From Cruorifilaria tuberocauda (taxonomy: Eukaryota; Nematoda; Chromadorea; Rhabditida; Onchocercidae), in the NCBI GenBank assembly GCA_013365365.1, contig JABVXU010000208.1, positions 29,406-93,405 of the forward strand: a stretch of 64,000 nt of DNA, in the 5' to 3' direction. Shown here one piece after another: positions 1 to 12,900 of this stretch. The stretch's first letter is position 1, and the number at the start of each line of letters is the position of its first letter. A program made the position numbers and the translations under genes. The notes under the pieces are model-generated. The model worked only from the letters and a program-made list of their open reading frames with translations. It searched no databases and was not told the DNA's origin.

Positions 1-581
1 TTTCAACTAGAATTGTTGATTTCATAAATAGCACAACGTTTTGAGAATATAATATTTTTTTGTTTGTTTGTAATGAGCGTTAAATGTCGCATTTGCCAAA
101 GTTTCTTCCTAGTTAGAAGTTGTCGCGTTTGTGTCGGTTAGTCATGAAAAAAGTGGAATATTGTTTTGATATTCATCCAAAGTCTATCATAAATGTCCCA
201 TATATTAAACTAATTCCGGTATGTTATTCATAAATTTGGTCTCTCGTCTCGAAACATATCTAATTTCTGAAATGTGCTCGAAAAGTATTGCCTTGGAAAA
301 TTGTTGGCGTATTTTTGCTAGGTAAATAACTAGGTGTATGACTTGTGCAGTTGCGCATGATTGTGTTAGGCCTGCAGAATGGATAATCCGGTAGATGCTC
401 ATCTTTATAGCTATGGATTGTTTTCTCGATATTCAAAATTATTGTATACTGTTGTATTGTATATTTCTATTTTTTCCTGTTTTCAATTCTGCATTTGCTC
501 AACTGTTTTCGAAAGCGCTTTTCATTTGCAATTTCAGTTAGAATGCAGGATGAAAATGTTTCTCTGGTTTCTTTCATTTAG
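1..581. other. non-coding or unresolved left flank
   Basis: No convincing gene is visible. Short open frames exist on both strands (for example 205-402 minus and 379-633 plus), but their products are low-complexity and resemble no family. A 23-codon frame from the ATG at about 73 contains two Cys-x2-Cys pairs, but it is too short and isolated to call. Confidence 0.4.
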
Positions 582-817
582 AGAAGAAAGAAAAACTCAA
601 GAGCTTCCTGAAAAACGTGATAGCTCAGAATAAACGTGAGAAGAAAAAGACTTCAGTTATTTCATCCTCAATTCAGTTATCGTTGTCCATAATATATATG
701 CAAATGCCTATCATTATAGCTTACAGCTCTCCTTCTGTGTTTCCGTCGAAAGTTTCGCAATTTTTTTTGCAGGAAATTTCACAATTTAATGAAGACCGGA
801 TTGGGTCAGCTACGTAA
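582..817 (+). CDS. possible last two exons of an unidentified + strand gene
   Basis: Two putative exons, 582-655 and 773-817. The first follows a CATTTAG acceptor and reads in one frame as a very basic Lys/Glu-rich segment (KKEKLKSFLKNVIAQNKREK, then KKTS) before a GT at 656. The second follows a T-rich TTTTTTTTGCAG acceptor, joins in phase and ends at TAA 815-817. No upstream exon or start was found, and another frame of the second exon is also open to about 839. I do not recognise the product. The support is splice motifs and composition only, so this may be chance. Confidence 0.25.
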
Positions 818-1760
818 ATATGTAGATTAATTAAGGTATATGGTAATTTCATGTATTTCAGTATTCGTAATTTAGTCTTTTTTCTTGAAAAACTATAATA
901 ATGTTGAAAAAGTTTCCCTATGACTGATAGAAAATTTTACTAAGGAATGATCCATGACTAATTAACCGCAAGTATCATTTTCCTGAGTGAGTAATCGTAA
1001 TTTCCGCAGTTCGGTTTGAGAGAAGTTGGAATGGAAAAAGAAATAGTGGAATAGAATGCTGGAATGGCGAAGCCATCAGCAGTAATTTGAAGTCCTAACA
1101 GAATCCCAGAATTTGGACTTCGAAATGCAGTTTTGTTTATTTAATTGTCTAAAATTCTTCGTATAATTTGTTTTATTTTTTTCATATTGATATCCATAGA
1201 GTCAAAAATAAATATGTTCCTCTCACTGATGAAGTATGCATTGAAATTATCAAAATGTTCGGAAACTTCCATCGTATTTTTGTTTATGTTTGATTTTTCA
1301 TGAAATTTATTTTTTGTTAAAATTGGCTCTTTACATGAATAAATTGTACTTTGGTTGTAAACTGTACTGTCGATAGCATAAGTTTGTTCAATATGGAATT
1401 GTCTCATCTAATTTAACTACTTAAAGCTATGATGGATTTGTTCAATTCAACAATGTACGGCTGTATATTAAGCTAATTATATATTCAAATTTGAATAATT
1501 CTGATTGGGCACTGAATTTTCGTTCATAGCAATTTTTAATTTCTGTAGTGGAAGATAACTGATTCGTAGATCAACGAAGTATCATCTGCATCAAAGTAAA
1601 TAAATGGAATCTCCGATGCATATTTTTGTTATTTCCTTAATAAAAGAGGAAGCAAATATGAAGAATGTTTTTTAGGTGAATGTATTGGAGCAAAGCCATT
1701 AACTATTTCAGTTGAACGCTGCTTTTCTGAGAAGTCTGGAAGAAACATTTGAAGGTAGTT
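818..1760. other. intergenic, upstream of phosphorylase kinase gamma
   Basis: AT-rich sequence with no open frame that looks coding. It should hold the promoter and 5' leader of the downstream + strand kinase gene, but no individual site can be named. Confidence 0.5.
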
Positions 1761-4700
1761 ATGGCTGATTATTTCGAGTTGGATGATGAATTGGATGCTG
1801 CAGGTTTCTTTTTTCTTATGAAAAAAGTTTTTTGCTCTATTTCGCATGAAATAATCCAAATCTGGAGTAGAATCGAAATATACATAAAGTCGGTAAGAGA
1901 ATTTCATTAAATTTTTTCTGAAAACTCGCTGGAATTTCGTTAAGAATAACAAGTTATTGAAATAAGTTTGTATCATTGCAGATGAAACGGATCAATCTGA
2001 AGCGCTCGAAACTTCGACATCTGAATTTTACAAAGCTTTCGAAGTAAAAAATGTATGTTATTTTAACAGGTACTGAAATAAAAGGGAAGGTTATAGCTGA
2101 AAATTTATCTGTATTATTTGTTTAATTGTTTTAGTTTTTATTTGTTTAATGTGGAATATGGTACTAATGTTGTTGTTGATGTTAAGTATTTTGATGATAG
2201 CTGTTTGTGATTAATGCTTATTTTCCTAAAAGAGGCTATAATAGCGGCCATCAATTAATTCCTTGGTAATATGCATGTAATAATTCGTTTAAATTTATTT
2301 GCAGAAGGAAATTTTTTTTGAAGGTATTGGGGCATGGATTAGCATCAACTGTTCGGCTCTGTATTGAAAAAGGAACAGGTTTGGAATTTGCAGTAAAAAT
2401 TGTTGATATCAGTACAGAGCGTCAGTCAGAAGTGGAAGCTCGTCGACTGTATAATGAAACGATTAGTGAAGTGAATTTACTACGACAACTTTCAAATCAT
2501 CCTTCAATTAGTAAGCTTCGTAGTGTTATTTGTTTCCCTAGTTTCTTTTAATGGAGAAATTAAATTTAATGGAAAATCACCTTGGTCTTAAAGAAGTTTT
2601 ATCCAGGTAAACATTAAATTTCAGAAACGAAATAGTAGATCTATTAAGCTCAGTTAAACTTTCCGTCATGATACGTGAACTCCACTTCGCATTTGTTTTT
2701 AATGCTTCATATTCAAGTTTGTACATTTGTTTTTTACGAAGTGATGTTTAACAAATTAAAGGCTCAAACATTAATTTATATAGCACAAATTCTTCAATCG
2801 TCAATTTTTTTGATTGTTGCTTTCAGTTAGTATACATGGCTTCTACGAAACACCGGCATTTCTTTTTGCTGTTTTTGAAATGTAAGTTTATTCTCACTTG
2901 AAAAAGATAAGAGATCGGGTTTATTCGAAGTGAGGATAGATTTACAATTCGTTTTTGAAAGATACTATATGTTTATTACATATATTACATATTGTGGCCA
3001 GCAGCTTGATTTTTTCAGTTCTAGAATCAACGATTTTACTGATTGTTTTTAGTGATTGCAGTTTTGCAGTGTTCCTTCCACAAGACTTCCAGCTCAAGCG
3101 TATCGTAGTAATTCCGTTTTTACTCTTTACCTTAATTCATATGGATGTTGCGAAGTTGACCCCATTTTCTTCATAACAATGTATAGAGATATTTGTTTTC
3201 GTATTCTTAGCTATCGTTGTTTTCAGGGCGCCAAAAGGTGAATTGTTCGATTTTCTTAATAAATCTGTAACAGTTAGTGAGAAAAAAGCAAGGCGTTTGA
3301 TGCGACAACTTTTTAATGGTGTTGCTTATATGCACGATAAAAATATTGTGCATAGAGATATCAAGGTACTTATATTTCTTGCCTATTATCATGTTTTTGA
3401 TAGAAATTTTCACATTTGAAATATCTGCATATTCCCAATGATTTATAATTCATCATGTTTTGAACTATAATTTTTTTTGATGAAATTTTAGTTGGAAAAT
3501 ATTCTTTGTATTGATGATGAAAGAATTGTGATTAGCGATTTTGGCTTCGCCACCCAATTACAACCCGGACAAAAGTTGAGAGGTCGTTTTGTATCTTTCA
3601 TTTATTTCTTGAAAATTACCTTACTGAATTTAGTGAAAGAAAAGTTAAGTATCGGGCAGAATTGTGAATCACATGCAAATTTTTGTAAAGATTAAATGCA
3701 AGTATAGCTTTGCAAGAATAACTTTCAGAATTATTGGGAACACCTGGTTATTTAGCACCTGAAATGCTGAAATGTCAGATGTACGAGGATGTAGATGGAT
3801 ACAGTGTTGAAGTGGATGACTGGGCGCTTGGTGTTATTTTATATACTTTTTAAGTTCCTTGCCATCGATTCTTAATTTTACATTAAGTTTATTAATGATT
3901 TAATATTTCTTTTCTCACAGCAAAAAAAAGGATTAGAGATATTGTTCAGATTAAGAAGTTAGCAAGAATGTATTGCTTTCATAGTAATAGTGTTATATTG
4001 GTTTATTCCTATTACTGAAAAAATGAGAAGTTTTTTAACATATAGATAGTTTTATAGATTTAGATATAGATATAGAAACATTAGTGTTCCTATTTTAGAC
4101 TTGCTGGTTGTGCGCCTTTCTACCATCGGCGACAGTTAATGATGCTTCGTATGATACAGGAGGCGAAATATGAATTTCGAGCTGATCAGTGGTCTCAAAT
4201 CACCTTCGATGCCAAAGATTTAGTTTGTTCTCTTTCTACTACTGAAAGAGATAAATCTTTAAATTTTCAAGTGTTTTTTTGGATTCTTGTATTTATCTGA
4301 AGATTTTTTAACTTTGAAAATTACCTGAACATTTTGATTTGCACTGTAACCATATACAATCCTCTTATAATCATTTAGCAAACAAAAATCTGAACATATC
4401 TGGTGTTTTTCAGATTAGCCATTTGCTAGTTGTTGATGTTCATCAGCGTTTAACAGCAGCCCAGTGTTTGCATCATCCATGGATGAAAACTGCAGCTGTG
4501 ACACTAAAGGTTTGTCTCAATCATGAACTGATAAAATGTGCCACAATTTCATTGTTGAGCTAAATTCCATTTATTACTTCTGTAAAATTCCATTTATTAT
4601 GTTCGTTAAAAAACTCTTCCAAAGCTTTTTCCAAAGTGTCGTTTCCAGGTATTTGATTCTTCATTGCTTATTGTGGGTTGTTATTAATTCATTCATGAGG

Positions 4701-5291
4701 AGCAATAAGAATTTCCGCTGGTATGAAAGGCGAAAAATCAGTATAAGGATCTTTTTTGAAATATCGTGTTTCATCACGATTAGAAGAATTATTATTTTTC
4801 AGAAGAATGTGACAGAGCAACAAGTTATTGTTGAAAAACGAGATTACAAAAAACTTTGGAAATACTGTATTACAATGGCGCGATTTTTTGTACGTCTAAC
4901 GAATATCAAAGTATTGAAGTTACTGTTTGATCGTGATATGCTGAGGGAGCGTCCATTTCGTGATCGTGATGTAAGTATTACTTTTTTTTGAAAAAGTAAG
5001 CTTTTCAATTAATAAATTCTTTTTTTGTGGTGATGAGGAAAAATATTCTACTGTTCTGTGCGCAAAATACTATTTGTCGAATTTTTTTTCAATTTTGCAA
5101 TGAAACATTTCGTAGAAGAATTGCTACTATTTGCACACTAAGAATGAATTTAGATTCGACGCGAATCTGAAGCTGCTGTATTTGAAGTGTACGGACATTG
5201 GGTCAATCGTGGTTTTTACTATTCACGCGATATGTTGTTCGCTAATAAACCGAAGCCAAAATACAGAAAAGTGGAAATTGAGGTTAACTAA
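1761..5291 (+). CDS. phosphorylase b kinase gamma catalytic subunit
   Basis: Catalytic subunit of phosphorylase kinase, a cytosolic Ser/Thr kinase that phosphorylates glycogen phosphorylase under control of calmodulin and regulatory subunits. Exons: 1761-1803, 1982-2069, 2305-2510, 2827-2881, 3227-3365, 3492-3582, 3729-3849, 4099-4222, 4414-4509, 4803-4970, 5154-5291; the join is in phase and gives 422 residues, normal for the family. The kinase domain starts near residue 49: glycine loop GHGLASTV, ATP lysine K75 (FAVK), catalytic HRDIK 173-177, DFG 193-195, APE 217-219. Glu208 (LRELLGTP) sits where many kinases need a phosphorylated residue, a hallmark of this constitutively active family. 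The C-terminal 90 or so residues match the calmodulin-binding tail region. The first 45 residues are acidic and specific to this protein. Exon 7 lacks a GT donor: TT at 3850 replaces it. PhK gamma is a confident family call; the exact start is less sure. Confidence 0.93.
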
Positions 5292-5336
5292 CCTGAATCG
5301 TAATCTTTATTTCTGTTTGCTTGTAATTATTTCATC

Positions 5337-5342
5337 AATAAA
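5337..5342 (+). promoter_or_regulatory. AATAAA polyadenylation signal
   Basis: A canonical AATAAA hexamer lies 46 bases after the stop codon of the phosphorylase kinase gene, a typical distance for a short nematode 3' UTR. Confidence 0.55.
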
Positions 5343-7742
5343 TAAGTGGGATCATTTTGCACTGTTGTCATTCTTTGATTTACCTCCTTAGTTCTATTTT
5401 ATCGATTATCCTCACCTAATCTAACAAATCGCGGGCGATATAATAATATAAGTTCACAAAATTCTTGAATTGAGGCATTAATGTATCTTTTTTTATTGAT
5501 GATTCGAACATCACTGTTATTTTTGATTTGAGTTTAAAAGAAACTTTTTAATTTCAACAGTTTATATGAGCTCTATCATGGTTTTTCTCTATTTTTGCTG
5601 CGGAATGCTAAAATTTCCTTTTTCTTGAATATAGGGTTAAAATAAATTGTTTTTTTTCCAAAGTAGAAGAATCAGTGCAGTTTTTCCGCAATTACTGTAT
5701 ATCATTTTGTGCAGCTGAACTCGCATGTGTAAAAAATCTAATAAGTGCCATATTTAGTGCTGCTTGCTATTTGCGACGTAATTTTGAAAAAAATGATTTA
5801 ATCATCAAACCTATTTTTTCTGCATGAATTCACTTCAGTGAGCGCTGGTGTTGCCACTATAAAGTCATTATATTTAGTAAGATGTTAGATGGCTATAAAT
5901 AGTTTCAATTATACGAAGCTGCATCGACAGCCAATCCCGTTCAGTACGATCAATGCTGACTAAGATCTGAGATGATCTAGTTGCTTAGTTACTCCGGTTT
6001 TGTTTCAGTTAATGTACTTCCTTAGTTGATTCTCTTATCTTTTACCAAGTATTCCTTAAATGTGCCATTTCAACTATTAATGTTTAGATCACTTATATTT
6101 AATATTTTCGACTTTGATAAATTTATTGTTACGCGTGATTTTTTATAACAATCAAATGATCTCTGTTAGATATATAGCATAAATCTACTGAAAACTGAGT
6201 GAAAGAGTTAATTCATAATTATAACTGCGTTTGTATTGCAACAAAATCTTAAAATTGCCTAGTGGAAATTAAATTTCATGGTACATATAATAGCATGGGA
6301 TAAGAAAAGGAGATAGAAGGTTCTGTCAGTCCCATTGTAGTTAATTTTTAGGAGAAAGTTTACACATATTGAGGAAAGAGAGAGAGAAGGAAGTTATATC
6401 TACAACAAAATTGAATTGGAAATTGAAAATATGAAATTAGGGCCAAGCTATTCTAGTAAAAGTGCATTCTATAGTGAGAGAGTTGGGTTTCCGACTTCTG
6501 AAAATTGAATTATAGCTTGCGATTTAGGTGGAACCAAAAATAAAGCTCATTAGCAAATGCTAATAAGCAAATGTTAATTTACAAATACAATGAATTGTGA
6601 GTTTCAGCTCTTCATTAAGTTTTTTGAAGACATTTCTTTCGATCCTTCAATTTAGGACATTCAGTGAAATATATAAATATTCCCTTCTCTTTTAACTTTA
6701 AAGTGCATTTCTGGAGCTAAGCTTCCAATAGAGCTTACCTTTCATTTTTTGAAGCTCAACATCATTTCGAATTTTTCTGCCTTAATTTAATAAGACGACA
6801 TAGTAAAGAATGTACAGAATTTTATGATAGAAATTAATTTTGTTCAAAATTTGTTGAAGGAAGAGGTATGTATTGCTTGATAGGTTAAGAAATAAAATGT
6901 CAAAAAGTTTTGTAAAATCAATAAATATTTTGAATTAACATGCGTTAAACCGCACAAATTTAATAAATCTATATCCGAACTTATTCAACACAATTTGCCA
7001 TTGTCAATTGATTTAAAGGAGTAGAACTATCATAATTCCTTGTGACAATGTTATTAACATTGGTTTCTCACTATGAATGATCCAACTAATAATTATTATT
7101 TTTATTATTAGAATCTTGACTAATGTAACTTTGCACTAGCAGCACTATTAAGAAAAGCAAATAAACATATCGTATGGAATGTGTGGCAAGAATGATGAAA
7201 CACATCACTTCATCTTGATCATCTCTATCGGAAATCTAACACCGCTTCTCAGGGAGATGAAGTAAGATGCTAAGGAGCATCGGATTCTCCCATGATTTTT
7301 AAAATCTATTCCAACTCATATCCTATATTTGAAGTATTGAAATTTCATCAAAATAAAATGGTAGTAGATTTTTGGCTACAAAAGTCATACACTTTCTCAT
7401 TTAATAATATAACAGTTCAAGAAAGGATAAAAAATTGTTTCGTAACGTGACACTAAAACTTAAATTCCAAGACAAATTTGATTCGAAGACAGCTTTTCTG
7501 CTATTCATTTTCAAGTTTTCGTTTCACACAGAGAAATTTACCGAATATATACCCAGCCATTTTTCTCACCCTGAAATTCTCGATTAAATCGATAACACAT
7601 AACGACAATCAATAATTAAGTAATATTTACATTCACTCTAATCTTCTATTTCTAAATCAAAAATAAAATTCTGCCATGCATTAGAATTGTTTGTGGGAAT
7701 TTTTTTTTCGGTCCATCACAAAAGAGCAATAGTAGACGACGG
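5343..7742. other. intergenic region
   Basis: No gene is visible on either strand. The sequence is AT-rich with scattered homopolymers, a purine-rich patch near 6365-6395, and a small GATGCT/AGCATC inverted repeat near 7267-7282. Confidence 0.5.
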
Positions 7743-9904
7743 TCAGATAAAAGTGGACATCCGTCGTTTTGGTGGCTTTTTTGATGGTCGACGACTGTTT
7801 CCCGCAGAAGAAAATGATGCTAATAAGCCACACCATTTCGAAATTCTTTTGTCACCAACAGCTTCTTTGGTGTTGAGGAAATTCATACTGCTTCTTTCAG
7901 GTTTTGCTGCTTTCGCGAAAGAAGTTGACGAGCTTTTAGAGAAAGTCTAGAAATAGAGACAAATTTGAGATAGAAGAATGGATATGATCAGACGTGATAA
8001 AAGGATCTTAAGCAATTGTTCCGTCTAAACTGAATTAACTATCTCAGCTTATCTTGTTTGAATGCTCTCTCATTCACGGTCCGTGTTGAATTATAGTGCT
8101 ATCAAGATAAGTTTTACACGTGGATTATCGGAATCATCGATGGATGGAAGACGAATAGATGGCGGCTCTTGAACAGAGTGATGTCGTCGCTGTTTGCGTT
8201 TAGTTTCTTCTGCTATTTCAGAAAGAGCTCGTGCATCTTCTCTGAAATCACTCATTTCAATTGATTTAATATTTCTCATTATTTACTGGAAATGAGAAAC
8301 AAAATTTAGGTGCACAAAGGTTAATATTAAGCTACTAGAAAATTGAGTGGAGTGAGAAAATTTCTCGAACAAAAGTAAGTGCGAGAACCAGAAATTAACT
8401 AAAGTGTTAGGAAATGATATATACTGCTTTGGCGATCCAGTAAAAGAATAGAAAACTAATTAACTGGTTAAAAGCGCAGGCAAGGATGAGAAATAATGAT
8501 CTTTCCTTCCAATCCCACTGCTGCGCTATCTATCTCATTTTGTTCACGCAAATCCACGCAAGCGATTTTTAGTACATGGTTATACAGGAAGCATACTTAT
8601 AAACACACGAAGAAAATTCAATATTTAAATGGACTTTTATAAAAGATCAAAATGAGTATGATCCAGAAGAGTTGGAATTATCTTTGCATATAATTTATAA
8701 GAGCAAGAAGTAAGAAGGAAATAACTTACAAATGAAGATGTGCCACTTTTTCCAGAAATTTTGCTTCGTCTTCTCTGTAAAATGAACTATACACAACGAT
8801 GAGTATCTGTCCATGAAACAATGAATAACTGTATGAGAATCTGTTGAATTTCATTAACTTCTGTTAATGAGTGATTTTAATGACCATTAATGACTAATAT
8901 TTCATACATGTTACTTTTACAGCGATGTCACTTTGTGTAAAAATAGTATTTAGTATAGATGGATTTATTTAGCACTCTAATTAACTAAATCATTTAACTA
9001 ATATAGCAGTAATAGTAAAATGATTTCAGCTGAAAACTGATACAAACGTATAACGGTTGAAGTCAGCTGTTATTTTGTCAGAAAAATTACTGTGCAGTTC
9101 AGTTTTATGATTTTTTTGTTTTTACTATTCTTGAAATAATCCAGAAGCACAAGTGAAAAAAAAGTATCACTTTGATGAAGTTTTGAAACTTTTCATAGAT
9201 CATGCAAAAAGAGTCACTTTCTAAAAACGAAAAAAAGTAGAATTTATAAGCCTAGTATTATTGAAATCATGAGATATCTGAATGAAAAGAGGAAACTTCT
9301 AATTTAGAGTGTTAAAATCATTCCAGTTAGATCACATAATGCAATTTTGATATTCCGATTTTAACAACTAATTACACTGATAGAGAAATCCACAAATTCA
9401 GACTATCTCAACTAATCTGAATTGTTGCAATTTCTGAGAATTTCGATTCCCTTTTATCTGCTATTTAATTTCAAAGATCAAAACGAAACGAGATTATCAG
9501 TGTTCAACTGCAACTGCAATTAATGCTTTATATCAAAGATCATTTATTACATCAAACATTATAGCAATTTCTTTTTAATATGACTGTTTGCAAGCACCCG
9601 CTTTTTTACGCTCCCTTTATATATCTTCATTTCGGATTTAATTAATTAATTATTCAGAGATATTGAAATTACTTTTTTAAAGAAGCTTTAATTAGATTCT
9701 AAAAAAATTTCAGTACTTCACAAACTTTCTCGCAGCTTTCAAACAAATATTCTCATTCAGAACAAAGAATCAATGATCAAGAAGCATTAGATCCTCGTGT
9801 GATAACTTTTCACTGCAATTGATAAAAAATCACCTCGCAACTTTCTGAATTCGTTCACATTGCACTTCCATGCTAGATAACTTCTTCTTTTTCTCCTTGG
9901 ACTT
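7743..9904 (-). CDS. unrecognised charged, Ser-rich protein (C-terminal exons)
   Basis: Four minus-strand exons join in phase: 9834-9904, 8730-8774, 8118-8241 and 7743-7946, stop TGA at 7743-7745. Each internal end carries a good splice site (acceptors TTTTTTAG, TTTTACAG, GATTTCAG, TTTCTAG; donors GTGATT, GTAAGT, GTAAAA). The visible product is about 147 residues. It begins with a Lys-rich run (KSKEKKKK), continues as a Glu/Lys/Ala-rich stretch likely to be helical or coiled coil (EDEAKFLEKVAHLHL, EDARALSEIAEETKRKQRR), then a Pro/Ser linker and a basic Ser-rich tail ending RRPSKKPPKRRMSTFI. The first visible exon has no start, so more exons must lie above 9904; none could be fixed. No family is recognised, and no catalytic or membrane motif is seen. 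The tail resembles a cytoplasmic tail of a larger protein, but that is only an impression. Confidence 0.6.
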
Positions 9905-12900
9905 CTAAAAAACACCAAAATTCAAAGTCCATAGTCGCTAAGAACAAAATTACTGCAAAATCAACTATTTCTTCCATTTAAAATATTTATTTATTTTTTG
10001 GGTTTTTTTCGAAGCTATATGTACTAAAACGATCTAACTCAATGCTCGTTTTATCATTATTTTCAAATTTTTTGACAAGAGGAAGACTTTTCCAGGAAAG
10101 CAAAAAGACTGATTGAATTATAATACATCAGGTCTATTGTATTTTAATCGTAGCATTTAGATGTGTGAAGTAACTGCTATGCTTTCCTTATTTTAAATGA
10201 AAATGATTATTTCACGTTTTCCATTGTTAGTTTAACATCATTTTCAATCCAATGAAATATTGCTCTTTAGTGGAAAACACTATGTGTATGCTAAATATGT
10301 GATTTATTACTTTCTGTGGGAAGCATTGGGCTCCTATTTAAAACTTTTTTGTTTGCTGTTTGCAGGAGACATCGAGCTATAAATCCTTTACTACTAATGG
10401 GCCAACCAAACAGTACTCATCGAAACAGATGCCAAAACTTTCATGAAGTACTCTCCTCTCTCCTTCTCATGTAAATTCAATGTAAGATTACCGCCTGAAT
10501 GACGTGATCATCGGATGTGGTTAAGAAGAATAAATCTGAATGATTGGAATAAACATGTTTATGATACTCAATACATCGAGATAAGCGGTGGATAGGAGAG
10601 GGCGTTGTTTCCCTTAATGCATAGATATTGATGGAGAGGAAATAAATGGGGAATATGAATGGAAAAAATAGAGAAATTAATGATGGGAAGATTTCAAATA
10701 GTTTTTTATTCAGACCTCAATCGATATTAAAAGTTTTTAAATCACCATTTGTGTCTGGTTTCATCAGACTGATTAAAAATAGAAAGAGAACTTGAAACAT
10801 TTCATAAGAAATATAAGAGAGAAAGAATTTAAACAATTTATTACATCACTATTATTTTTTCATATGAAATTTCTTGTGATGCATGAAGATGAGAAATAAT
10901 GGTGGGAAGGAAAAAGAAAACAAACAAAAGCGTATTTAACCTGTTTTGTTCGAATTGCTTGTGCTCCGAGCATTGTAGTTCACAGTGTCGAATATCATGC
11001 AAGCATGTCAGTCAAAAGCTTGTAGAAAGAGACCGAATAAAAGGGCACTTTCGATCAATCAAATGGCCAAACAACAAGAATTTTCCTCTGCTAAAAAATA
11101 TAATTGAAAAATTTGCTTCGTCCTCTTTTTACTTTCACCAGATTTCTATGATACAAATAAAGTTAAGTTCAATTTTTCACTAAGGCGAACTAAATTCGAA
11201 AAAAAATATTTTAACGTGCTGAAGTGTAATGCTTTGGATGTTGTATGTTTAATTGCTTTCAGAGTGTATTATTTGCTTTCAACTCCACATTACTGCTATG
11301 ATGTAACAGCCGAAATTCGCTCCTTCAAATATTGCTAGCGTTTTTAGTTTATCATTTAACTTATAAACTGAATAAATTACTGAACTCTTGGAATATTAAA
11401 TGAATTTGTCGGATGCGTTATCACAAACGGACACGTAGCAGCTGATCAATCATCCGAATATACATTACTGTAAGCGGTTAATTGACAATGTCAGGACGAA
11501 AAAAAAACAAGATGAATAAATTTAAGCTTTGCGGCTTTTGGTCATTTATTCTAATGGAACTTCATATTTTAAAAAAAATGATAATGATTCGTACTGTTTT
11601 CATAATATACGAATGTAGGAATCCAATATCGATATTTCAGTGAAGTTTGTTTGAATTGATTGAGATGAAGAGGAAGACAAGAAAGTAGTCCGGGAATTAA
11701 ACGAAGAAGAGGAAACAGGAGGGAGAGAGAGAAAAGAAAGGAGCAAGGAATAAAAAGAAAGAATTGAACTTATGTTAAACTGACTCCTCTTTCAATTTAC
11801 CACTTGTGAAACGACAAATGTTATAGATCATACAATTAATTAAAGAATAGATGAGGTAAATGTAGGAATCTTATTATCAGATATTAACATATTCGTAAAC
11901 CACCAGGTATACAGTTTAATAAGCACATATGCAGCAGGAACAAAAAATATTAAGGAATAATAAAGCAGACTGGTGAATGATTGTCACAAAGTCTGTTCTG
12001 ACAGAGATTATCTTTAGCCCTAAATTTTGAAAATTTTTACACTGCCTATTCCTATAAATGTATTTTTATTTCTCTTCCTTGTTAAAATCGAAATGAAGTA
12101 AATCCTTGAACTCAATTGTCTTAAGATTTCTGATTAACTGCAAATGATTAAACAGCAAAGTTATTTGAAATAACTGCCAATTAGTTTCATCACTTGAAAC
12201 CAAAAATTTTGAAATTCATTTTTAAAACAATTGTTTTCAGGGGCGTCAGTCTTTTTTTCAATTGACCATATCAAAGTGACATTTTCAATAGGCTTAGAAG
12301 CTCTATGTTCATTGAAATGACGCTGACAATAATTGATTGATTGTATGGTTCTATGGATCTACTTTATAACATCACAAATGATTTATCATTTTCCATCGAG
12401 AGCTTTGCGAATACTGCCAAGAAGTTCCATTAACAGCTCCAAGCAGCTTCAATTTCAGCTGAGTTTTGTAGAAAGTGATATTCTCGAGCTTACATTTGGA
12501 TTGTTTCAAGGAGCACAAAGCCATTTCTCATTGACTAGAATTAACAAAATCAACAGAATAATATTGTAAGAAAAAGAAAACGGATGTATTTAGAATATAA
12601 TCTCTTGCTTTTTCCTTCAGCTATTTCATATGTTAAATTATTCTTGCAGCTTTCCCTATTAGGATTCTAACTAATGTCATTTTTTTATTAACTTTTTCAA
12701 GAAGATTTGAATGAAAAATATCCGTCTCTGTTTTATTGAATATGAAATGTTCTGAAAATGAATAAAATTTCTATTTATATTATTGAAATTTTAATGAAAC
12801 CAACATTCCCTTATAGTCACTTGCTGCTGACTCATATAAAAAGTATAAATGGATGACATGTGAATACGGTTCTTTGTCAAATCCAAAAAATGTTGAAAAT

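Noticed and set aside
7687..7950. Plus-strand open frame of 87 codons with plausible composition
   Set aside because: It is antisense to the last exon of the minus-strand gene, which has a proper acceptor at 7947-7948 and joins in phase to three more exons.
8242..8279. ATG at 8279 as the start of a short two-exon minus-strand protein
   Set aside because: A better acceptor (GATTTCAG, exon from 8241) joins in phase to the exons at 8730-8774 and 9834-9904, so this ATG lies in an intron.
10899..11183. Cys-rich 94-codon + strand open frame
   Set aside because: Cys spacing fits no zinc-binding family, there is no splice or 3' signal, and the other strand is equally open in parts.
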